NCBI GenBank assembly: GCA_016789265.1
Contig: JAEUQK010000001.1
Location: 99,109-163,108, forward strand
Direction of reading: 5' to 3'
Length of the DNA stretch: 64,000 nt
Source: Blastocatellia bacterium
GTDB taxonomy: Bacteria > Acidobacteriota > Blastocatellia > Pyrinomonadales > Pyrinomonadaceae
This document shows, piece by piece, positions 57,562 to 64,000 of the stretch. How positions within the stretch are numbered: position 1 is the stretch's first letter; each line of letters opens with the position of its first letter. Both the position numbers and the translations under genes were made by a program. A model generated the notes under the pieces. It was not told the DNA's origin. It did not search any database and saw nothing but the letters and a program-made list of their open reading frames with translations.

Positions 57562-58197
57562 TTAGTTTTTCTTGGTCATGTAATTCATTGCCATCGAGGC
57601 AATGTCATCGAGGGCACTTCCGTCGCGGTCGCTGTCAAGCATCGACGACGCCATGTCCATCAGCACGTTTCCGGATGACTGCGGCTCTGCCTGCGCCTGG
57701 CTGCCCCCTAGCAACCCTCCCAGCAACCCGCCGAGCCCTTCAGCTCCGACATTTTGTTCGCGCTTTTGCTGGCCGAGATAACCCATGACAATAGGAGCAA
57801 GCATCATCAGGATCTGGGCTATCTGCCCAACTGGAAGTCCTGATTTGTTACTCACGTCTTGAGCGACCTGACCTTGATTACCTCCAAGTATGTGTCCAAG
57901 AATCCCGCCGGCATCGGCCTGACGCGGCGGGGCCGCTTCTTGACCGCCGAAAATAAGGGAGCCTAAGCCGCCAAGATTTCCGAGAATGCTGCCGTCGTGG
58001 TCATTGGTCAACGCCGCGTCCAGGCTTTGAGCACCCTGTGGATCTGCCACATTGTTTGAAAGTCCGCCGAGAATCGCAGGTAAGGCGTATTGAATGGCAG
58101 TATTGACCATTGACGGATCGGCTCCGACCGTATTGCTTATCGAATCGACAGCTTCGTTTCCCTGCTGCTGACCTAGCAGATCCTGAAGTGAAAACAT
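57562..58197 (-). CDS. DUF937 domain protein
   Basis: A 211-residue protein of the DUF937 family: N-terminal helical segment FSLQDLLGQQQGNEAVDSIS and a Gly/Leu-rich, low-complexity middle region (GGLGGLLGGLLGG) with a C-terminal DSDRDGSALDDI motif resembling a calcium-binding DxDxDG site. I chose the ATG at 58197 because AAGGAGG lies 9 bases upstream; the longer frame overlaps the divergent promoter. Function unknown; the family is often linked to self-association. Confidence 0.82.
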   Translation of the reverse strand: MFSLQDLLGQQQGNEAVDSISNTVGADPSMVNTAIQYALPAILGGLSNNVADPQGAQSLDAALTNDHDGSILGNLGGLGSLIFGGQEAAPPRQADAGGILGHILGGNQGQVAQDVSNKSGLPVGQIAQILMMLAPIVMGYLGQQKREQNVGAEGLGGLLGGLLGGSQAQAEPQSSGNVLMDMASSMLDSDRDGSALDDIASMAMNYMTKKN

Positions 58198-58301
58198 ATT
58201 AAAGGCCTCCTTGTCGTTTTTTTGGAAAGTATAGGAAAATGGTATCAGAGACTCCGTAACAAACAAAGAACTTTCCTTAGAAGCCCGTTCTTTTCTGGTC
58301 A

Positions 58302-60296
58302 ATGCCATACTGTTTTTCACGTTCCTTATTCGCCGCCGGTTTTTTGTCGCTGACGCTGACGGCAATTAGCTGCCGCAAACCGCCGATCCAAGGCGATTTT
58401 ATTGCCGTCAGAAGTTTGGCAGGAACCGAGTCCGGGTTGGTCGAGCCATTTGGAATTGCTGTTAAGAACGGAGACATCTTTGTTTCGGATGGCGAACGGG
58501 GTAAAGTTTCGACCCTCTCGAAAAGTGGGCTTTTCGAGGATGTCGTCGGCGATTTTGATACACCGTCCGGCATTGCGTTCGGCCCTGACGGCGTTCTTTA
58601 CGTTTCGGATACTTCTCGCAATGTGATCTACAAACTCGACGGCGAGCCCACGATAGTCGCAGGGTCGTCGGGGCAACGAGGTTCAAGCGACGGTGGGGCG
58701 TCCGATGCCGCTTTTAACGGGCCGACAGGCCTCGCGATATCAAAAGACGGGAAGATATTTGTCTCTGATACTTACAATGACCGCATCCGCCTGATCGAGA
58801 ACGGCAAGGTCACGACCCTTGCAGGAAATTCGCAAGGATTTGCCGACGGACCGTCGCCACGATTTGATACACCTCTTGGCATTGCTCTTTGGGGTGAGAG
58901 GCTTCTAGTTGCGGACGCCGGAAACCGAAGAATAAGGGTGGTGGAACCGGACGGCAGCGCATGGACACTCGCGGGCAGCGGAGCCAACGACCATATTGAC
59001 GGCTTTCCGGGTGAAGCTGGTTTTGTGCGGCCAACAGCGATCGCAGTTTCGGCAGATGGGGTGATATACATCGCCGACGGTAACGCCATCCGTGCGATCG
59101 GAAAGCGGCCATTCCCATTTGTCGAGACGATCTCGAATGACAGACGCGGCTTTCGGGATGGAAATCCGTTTATTTCAAGGTTCAATCGGCCGTCAGGCCT
59201 TGCGATCGATGAGAGGGGCCAACTATTCGTCGCTGACAGTGACAACGGTCTGATCAGAGCATTTGAAATGGCTCCGAACACTGCAAAGGAAGTAACTTCC
59301 ATTCCAAAGCAAGTATCGGCGGAAGAGTTCCGCAAACTTCAACCGCCGCGTTGGCCTTACGATCCGCCCGAAGCAAAGCGTGACATTGCCGGAACTCTCG
59401 GTGAGATCCGCGGCGAATTAGTTGATGATAATTCTCAGGTTTGGTTTCATAACGGCCTCGACATCGCAGGTTCCTATGGCGAAACCGCACGGTTTGTTAG
59501 ATCCGAAAAAATACTCGATCCACTTTCGACCGAAAACTTCGGCACACTTCGAGAATTGATCCGTATGCCCACAATGGGTTACATCCACATCCGACTTGGC
59601 CGAGACGTGTCGGACCGGCCATTCGGCGATCCGAGATTCCTTTTCTCGGAGGGAAATGACGGAAATTTGAACGGCGTCAGGATCTCCAGGGGCACGAAGT
59701 TCTCGGCGGGAGAAGCGATCGGAACACTGAATCAGATGAATCACGTTCACCTGATCGCGGGACCTACGGGTAGTGAGATGAACGCACTCGCAGCGTTGGA
59801 ACTGCCGAACGTCCGCGATTCGATCGCTCCCACGATAGAAAATATCGCTCTATATGACGAAAACTGGCGTCAATTTGAAACCGAAAGGCCCGGTTCGCGT
59901 ATTACGCTCTCGGGAAGAGTGCGAATAGTCGCTCGTGCCTATGATCGCGTGGACGGAAATCCTGAACGGCGGCGACTCGGCGTTTACAAACTTGGATACC
60001 AAGTTATTAGGAGCGACGGTTCTCCGTTGGACCGTTTGAATTGGACGATCGTCTTTGATCGCAATCCTCCATTCGATGCTGTTCGAACCGTTTACGCCAA
60101 TGGGAGCAGGTCGGGGGCGACCGGAGAGACGATATTCAGTTACATCGTTACCAATCGGTTGTCTAACACCGGGTTTGGCGAAGGCCGTCTTGAAACGGCA
60201 ACTGTTGAACCTGGAAATTACACGATTCGGGTCTTCGCGGCAGATTTTTTCGGCAATCAGACTTCAAAAGACATTCAGATAGAGGTAAAACGATAA
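58302..60296 (+). CDS. NHL-propeller protein fused to LytM-like domain
   Basis: Exported protein of 664 aa: signal sequence with a possible lipobox (TAISC), then about six NHL/YVTN-type propeller repeats (FGIAVKNGDIFVSD, GIAFGPDGVLYVSD, GLAISKDGKIFVSD, AIAVSADGVIYIAD) to about residue 325. The second part (about 360-510) carries HNGLD near 383 and HVH near 479, matching the HxxxD and HxH zinc ligands of M23/LytM peptidases, followed by a C-terminal beta domain. Peptidoglycan or other peptide cleavage directed by the propeller is inferred. The start overlaps no gene and is 104 bases from divergent DUF937. Confidence 0.75.
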   Translation: MPYCFSRSLFAAGFLSLTLTAISCRKPPIQGDFIAVRSLAGTESGLVEPFGIAVKNGDIFVSDGERGKVSTLSKSGLFEDVVGDFDTPSGIAFGPDGVLYVSDTSRNVIYKLDGEPTIVAGSSGQRGSSDGGASDAAFNGPTGLAISKDGKIFVSDTYNDRIRLIENGKVTTLAGNSQGFADGPSPRFDTPLGIALWGERLLVADAGNRRIRVVEPDGSAWTLAGSGANDHIDGFPGEAGFVRPTAIAVSADGVIYIADGNAIRAIGKRPFPFVETISNDRRGFRDGNPFISRFNRPSGLAIDERGQLFVADSDNGLIRAFEMAPNTAKEVTSIPKQVSAEEFRKLQPPRWPYDPPEAKRDIAGTLGEIRGELVDDNSQVWFHNGLDIAGSYGETARFVRSEKILDPLSTENFGTLRELIRMPTMGYIHIRLGRDVSDRPFGDPRFLFSEGNDGNLNGVRISRGTKFSAGEAIGTLNQMNHVHLIAGPTGSEMNALAALELPNVRDSIAPTIENIALYDENWRQFETERPGSRITLSGRVRIVARAYDRVDGNPERRRLGVYKLGYQVIRSDGSPLDRLNWTIVFDRNPPFDAVRTVYANGSRSGATGETIFSYIVTNRLSNTGFGEGRLETATVEPGNYTIRVFAADFFGNQTSKDIQIEVKR

Positions 60297-61870
60297 TGAA
60301 AACGCTTTCATTCATGATCTTATTCGCGGTCATACTGACCGCATCCCCGATTCGGTCATTTGCTGACGTTTCGGCACCGCCTGCAATTTTAAAGGCACCG
60401 CCGTCGCCTAAGTTTTCAGATACGGAACGCCAGGCGGAGCTCGCGAAACGCCGTGCGGCAGTTGCGGCAGCGATGGTTGAAAACAGTATGCTGATCCTGT
60501 TTTCCGCGGAGCCGCGGCTGTATACGAACGATGTCGATTATGTTTATCGGCAAGAGAACAACCTCTATTATCTGACGGGCCTAAAGCAGGACGGCGCTAC
60601 GCTGGTGATAACAAAGAGCGGTGGAAACATAACAGAAACACTATTTCTTCCAAAGCGCATTCCTGTACGTGAAGCTTGGGAAGGAAAGATGTACTCGAGG
60701 GAGGAGGCAATGAAGGTCTCCGGTCTAAAGACTTTGGTTGATGCCTCGGAACGTGACGCTTTTTTCAAGACTTTGAAGGCAAAGGAGACGTTTTCGGCCA
60801 AAGACGGATCTGCGGCTATCGCCGGCACGACCGGGACGATCTATCTTCTCTTGCCTGACAGTCCGCAGGACCGAGACGGCTCTCGGGAATACCGCGTCGA
60901 AAACGAATTCTCAAAGGAGCTTACGGGCGTGAAGGTCGAGAATGCTCAGCCGATGTTTGCGGAGCTTAGGCATATCAAGTCACCGTATGAACTGAAGATG
61001 CTTCAGCATGCGATCGACATAACGACAGAAGCTCAAATGCGTTCCATGGCGATGGTTGGTCGCGCCGAATGGGAATATCAAGTGCACGCCGAAGTAGAAT
61101 ACACGTTCCGACGCCGCAACGCAGATTTCTGGGGCTATCCTTCGATAGTGGGCTGCGGAGCTAACGCTACAACGCTGCATTATGTGGAATCGCAGAGCCC
61201 GGTAGTAAAGGGACAGCTTTTACTGATGGACGTCGGAGCCGAATACGAACACTACACTGCAGACGTGACCCGGACTTATCCGGTAAATGGGAAATTCACA
61301 AAGGAACAGGCTGAGATCTATCAAATTGTATTCGATGCACAAGAAGCGGTTGCGAAAGCTACAAAACCGGGCGTCAGCTTCGCTCAACTTAGCCAGATAG
61401 CCAGAGATACGATCAACGACGGATTGTTCAAGTTGGGACTGGTGACGGACAAAAACTCGCGCCAGGTCAGCTATTGGTTCATTCATGGCCTTGGCCACTG
61501 GCTTGGGATGAATGTTCATGATGTCGGGCGTTACGGAGCTCCGCTGAAAGCCGGCATGGTGTTCACCAACGAACCCGGAATTTATATCCGCGAAGACGCA
61601 CTGGATAATTTGCCGGACACACCCGAAAACAAAGCCTACAAAGAGAAAGTCCGGCCGATCTTTGAGAAATATAAGAACATCGGCGTGCGAATCGAAGATG
61701 ACATGCTTGTGACCGAAACCGGTGTCGAATGGATGACCGGCAAACTGCCGCGTTCGATCGCTGACATTGAATCATTCATGGCAAAGGCCTCGAAAGAGAT
61801 GCCATGGACAGCCCGTTCTGTGCGTGGAGGAACATTAGTGGAATCGGCAGTCGCTGGGATGTATCGCTGA
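60296..61870 (+). CDS. Secreted Xaa-Pro aminopeptidase (M24)
   Basis: Aminopeptidase P-like dimetal enzyme with a signal peptide (about 1-23). Metal ligands are in DVGAEYEHYTADVTRTYP (two Asp), HGLGHWLGMNVHDVG (His), TNEPGIYI (Glu) and RIEDDMLVT (Glu). Length 524 aa. It removes N-terminal residues preceding proline. Its ATG overlaps the TAA of the NHL gene, showing coupling. Confidence 0.92.
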   Translation: MKTLSFMILFAVILTASPIRSFADVSAPPAILKAPPSPKFSDTERQAELAKRRAAVAAAMVENSMLILFSAEPRLYTNDVDYVYRQENNLYYLTGLKQDGATLVITKSGGNITETLFLPKRIPVREAWEGKMYSREEAMKVSGLKTLVDASERDAFFKTLKAKETFSAKDGSAAIAGTTGTIYLLLPDSPQDRDGSREYRVENEFSKELTGVKVENAQPMFAELRHIKSPYELKMLQHAIDITTEAQMRSMAMVGRAEWEYQVHAEVEYTFRRRNADFWGYPSIVGCGANATTLHYVESQSPVVKGQLLLMDVGAEYEHYTADVTRTYPVNGKFTKEQAEIYQIVFDAQEAVAKATKPGVSFAQLSQIARDTINDGLFKLGLVTDKNSRQVSYWFIHGLGHWLGMNVHDVGRYGAPLKAGMVFTNEPGIYIREDALDNLPDTPENKAYKEKVRPIFEKYKNIGVRIEDDMLVTETGVEWMTGKLPRSIADIESFMAKASKEMPWTARSVRGGTLVESAVAGMYR

Positions 61871-61979
61871 ATGTAGATCAATTGGCATGTCGGAGCTTCG
61901 TTCCTGAACGGGGCTCCGATCTTCTTTTTTGACTATCAAGTCGAAAACCTGTAAACCAATGGTTGCCGTGCAAGTCTTC

Positions 61980-62612
61980 ATGATCAGGTCCATTTCATTT
62001 ACCTTTATCCTTCTATTGCCGCTCGTGTCAGCATGCAAGTTCGGAAGTACCCAACATGTTCAGAATACGGTTCCGTCTCCGGTGCCTTCGATCTCTGCGA
62101 CTCCCACGCCGGTAGGTTCGGCCGAAACAGGCGTCGAAGAGGCCGCCGGAAAATCAGCTGTATTAAGATGTCTGGAAACGAAGACCGGCAACCTAAAGAT
62201 TGATAAGAAGCAGACTTTTGCAGTTGATTTCGAACCGTTCAAAGGGTCGTGCTTTGTTACGACCTATGACCCGGAATACGGAGATGACCCGCCCCTTGAG
62301 TCGAGTTTTGCGATCTACAAGAACGAGAAAAAGGCCTTTGATTTCCCGTCGCAATTCAATGGGGTGACTTCCGGATGCTGGGTAGAGGCAGTCGCGTTTC
62401 AAGATCTGAACGAAGACAAATTAACGGACATCATCGTTGTTGGAAAGTGCAGCGCGAAGAGCGCACCATATAATGAGAACATGGTATATGTAAACACGGG
62501 GAAGACATTCACCACGCGTGAAGACGCCAATTTTCAACTTACCGACAAAACGACGATCAAAGCCATCGCAGACTTTGTAAAAGAAAACCGCACAATGTTT
62601 TTCAATAACTGA
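61980..62612 (+). CDS. Lipoprotein of unknown function
   Basis: A 210-residue lipoprotein: lipobox LVSAC after a hydrophobic signal, then a Pro/Ser/Thr-rich spacer and a globular domain with four cysteines (for example LRCLETKTG, GSCFVTTYD, VVGKCSA). The DLNEDKLTDIIVVG stretch resembles an FG-GAP/VCBS calcium-type loop. I chose the ATG at 61980 because it starts the signal peptide directly. Its stop overlaps the next ATG (ATGA). Confidence 0.72.
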   Translation: MIRSISFTFILLLPLVSACKFGSTQHVQNTVPSPVPSISATPTPVGSAETGVEEAAGKSAVLRCLETKTGNLKIDKKQTFAVDFEPFKGSCFVTTYDPEYGDDPPLESSFAIYKNEKKAFDFPSQFNGVTSGCWVEAVAFQDLNEDKLTDIIVVGKCSAKSAPYNENMVYVNTGKTFTTREDANFQLTDKTTIKAIADFVKENRTMFFNN

Positions 62613-63559
62613 TGCTTCCACTTATCATCGTAAATCCAAAATCCGCATCCGGTGCGACCCGTGACAACTGGTCTTCGATAGCGAGTGATCTCCGGACCCA
62701 TTTTGGCCCGTTTCAGGTCGCGTTTACAAAAGGCCCCGGCGACGGGATCGATCTAGCAAGAAGATCGGCGGAAGAGGGCCGAAGATTCATCATCGCCTGC
62801 GGAGGTGACGGAACGATCAACGAGATCGCCAACGGCATCATCGAATCGGGAACGGACTGCGAATTGGGCATCTTCCCCTCAGGAACGGGTGGAGATTTTC
62901 GCCGTACACTTGGTATTCCGACCGAGCTTCGCGAGGCGGCACGTACTCTCCGCGAAGGGAGAACCGAGGCGATCGACGTTGGAAAGATCACATATCTAAA
63001 TCACAACGGTGAAAGCGAAAGCCGTTACTTTCTGAATGTTTCGTCATTCGGACTTGCAGCGTCGATCATCGAACGGGTAAAAGGCTCGACTTCTCTCAAA
63101 TGGCTGCCCCTCGACACCGTACGAGGTCGGGCTAGTTTCGCGCTTTCGACCCTTCAGGAAGTCGCGGGCCTCGCGACCGCTAACGTCCGCGTTAAACTGG
63201 ACAACGGCGATGAACATCCACTTTCAACCGTTAATTTTTGCATTGCCAATGCACGCTACTTTGGCGGCGGGATGATGATCGCGCCCGATGCTAAGATCGC
63301 CGACGGATTTCTCGACGTAATTAACATTGGCGACATCAACACTGCCAAGATCCTTCTAAACGCCTACACTCTTTATCGCGGTTCGCACCTGAGTTTGAAA
63401 GAGGTCAAAGACACGCTTGCTAAGCGAATCGAGGCGCATCCGCTCAACGAGGGGGATGAGGTCCACATTGAAGTCGATGGTGAACTATTAGGAAGGCTCC
63501 CCGCAGTCTACGAGGTCGTGCCCAAGGCGTTGAAAGTCCGGGTCCCGAATGTGAAATAA
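62612..63559 (+). CDS. Diacylglycerol/lipid kinase family protein
   Basis: Lipid kinase of the DgkB/YegS-type fold: PLIIVNPKSASG at the N-terminus, the nucleotide motif GGDGTINEIANG near 68-79 and SGTGGDF near 91. Length 315 aa. It phosphorylates a lipid such as diacylglycerol; substrate not certain. Coupled to the upstream lipoprotein gene by an overlap. Confidence 0.9.
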   Translation: MLPLIIVNPKSASGATRDNWSSIASDLRTHFGPFQVAFTKGPGDGIDLARRSAEEGRRFIIACGGDGTINEIANGIIESGTDCELGIFPSGTGGDFRRTLGIPTELREAARTLREGRTEAIDVGKITYLNHNGESESRYFLNVSSFGLAASIIERVKGSTSLKWLPLDTVRGRASFALSTLQEVAGLATANVRVKLDNGDEHPLSTVNFCIANARYFGGGMMIAPDAKIADGFLDVINIGDINTAKILLNAYTLYRGSHLSLKEVKDTLAKRIEAHPLNEGDEVHIEVDGELLGRLPAVYEVVPKALKVRVPNVK

Positions 63560-63565
63560 TTCTTC

Positions 63566-63595
63566 TTGCGTTTTCTTCCGTGTTTTTCGTAAACT
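63566..63595 (+). promoter_or_regulatory. Promoter for c-di-AMP riboswitch transcript
   Basis: TTGCGT (63566-63571) and TAAACT (63590-63595) at 18-base spacing, just before the aptamer. The same TAAACT -10 as at metH. Confidence 0.42.
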
Positions 63596-63604
63596 CTTCA
63601 AAAC

Positions 63605-63748
63605 TTAATTGCCGAAGTTGTTTAAACAACGCGGGGGATCCAAATCGATTCCGTACTGTTCGGAACAGGGGCTAATCTGATATTCAGAGAAAGACTTCTT
63701 CGCTTCCAGCCCGTCAGCTAACCTCGTAGGCAACCACGAAGAAGGACA
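63605..63748 (+). ncRNA. c-di-AMP (ydaO-yuaA) riboswitch
   Basis: Conserved blocks in order: TTGCCGAA, GGGGGATCC, GGGGCTAATCTG, CCCGTCAGCTAACCTCGTAGG and GGCAACC...GAAGAAGGA. TTGCC (63609-63613) pairs with GGCAA (63729-63733) as P1. This matches the ydaO-type aptamer that senses c-di-AMP. It precedes the FAD/NAD(P)-binding gene at the right edge. Confidence 0.88.
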
Positions 63749-63763
63749 CGAGATCCGATGCCG

Positions 63764-63801
63764 AGAGGTCGTGAAGTGTGTACTTCACGACCTCTTTGTG
63801 T
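63764..63801 (+). terminator. Attenuator hairpin after c-di-AMP riboswitch
   Basis: A perfect 14-base stem AGAGGTCGTGAAGT/ACTTCACGACCTCT with loop GTGT (63764-63795), followed by TTGTGTATCTT. T-run is weak, but the position between aptamer and gene fits an expression platform. Confidence 0.65.
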
Positions 63802-63852
63802 ATCTTCGGTACCTTCGAATTGAACGTTAATCTTGTTTGGCGGGTCGATCGA

Positions 63853-64000
63853 ATGAAACGAATAACCATAATCGGCGGCGGTGCAAGCGGGACCTTGCTT
63901 GCCCTTAATCTGCTCAAATACAAAGGCGAACGGCGGCTTGAGATAAACCTTGTCGAAAAGCGTCCGCACATCGGCCGCGGCGTCGCGTTTTCAACACAGG
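63853..64000 (+). CDS. FAD/NAD(P)-binding protein, cut by window edge
   Basis: Only the first 49 codons are present. They start MKRITIIGGGASGTLLALNL, a dinucleotide-binding GxGxxG fold, and continue with VEKRPHIGRGVAFST, typical of the FAD-NAD(P)-binding family (PF13454). Function cannot be told from the fragment. It stands under a c-di-AMP riboswitch. Confidence 0.7.
   Translation, partial: MKRITIIGGGASGTLLALNLLKYKGERRLEINLVEKRPHIGRGVAFSTQ

Overview
The window looks like a chromosome fragment of an Acidobacteriota bacterium, most likely class Blastocatellia (inference). The pointers are an Oar-like TonB-dependent receptor with an N-terminal carboxypeptidase-regulatory domain, a bacillithiol cysteine-adding enzyme (BshC), a roughly 900-residue secreted PIG-L deacetylase, Asp-box and NHL propeller proteins, a DUF937 protein and many exported proteins. 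No rRNA, tRNA, CRISPR array, prophage or complete transposon was seen. Both window edges cut a gene.

Layout. 0-6.5 kb (+): phoH-ybeY, zwf-pgl, a CorC-type membrane protein, a 1-Cys peroxiredoxin and a biotin-carrier protein. 6.5-28.5 kb (mostly -): argH, a PIG-L deacetylase, a sodium:solute symporter with a small membrane partner, the TonB receptor and a ROK regulator with palindromic operators, mutL-bshC, a 12-Asp-box propeller protein, an OmpA-like outer-membrane protein, gdhA and larE. 28.6-31.2 kb (+): a TPR protein and two secreted proteins of unknown function. 31.3-37.2 kb (+): a complete glycine cleavage set gcvT-gcvH-gcvPA-gcvPB with a Tat-exported class V aminotransferase between the two P subunits. 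37-43 kb (+): an S41 peptidase with a frameshift, a VTT protein, an SRPBCC protein and the proton-translocating transhydrogenase pntA-pntB.

42.9-45.6 kb is a rearranged zone. A DUF559 nuclease gene bracketed by perfect compound inverted repeats sits just after the pntB stop codon, and beyond it lies a second, diverged copy of the last 63 bases of pntB. About 0.5 kb further on, a methyltransferase gene lies between an intact [2Fe-2S] ferredoxin gene and a decayed, diverged copy of a ferredoxin 3' end. The order in both cases is complete gene, cargo, displaced 3' end. A five-unit 21-bp tandem repeat lies between the two.

45.7-64 kb: an FHA-membrane-trypsin-like protease, an ABC permease and proC (+); plsC, a metallophosphoesterase, an unlisted 51-residue membrane protein and metH (-). 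metH is preceded by a promoter, a SAM-II riboswitch and a terminator hairpin whose 5' arm can pair with the riboswitch tail. Then come an M1 aminopeptidase and a DUF937 protein (-), an NHL propeller fused to a LytM-like domain, a secreted aminopeptidase P, a lipoprotein and a lipid-kinase gene (+). The right edge holds a c-di-AMP (ydaO-type) riboswitch and attenuator hairpin ahead of a truncated FAD/NAD(P)-binding gene.

Functional threads: NADPH supply (zwf, pgl, pntAB) with thiol redox defence (bshC, peroxiredoxin); one-carbon and methionine metabolism (gcv genes, metH under SAM control); amino-acid metabolism (argH, gdhA, proC); and a large cell-envelope and secreted-protein set.
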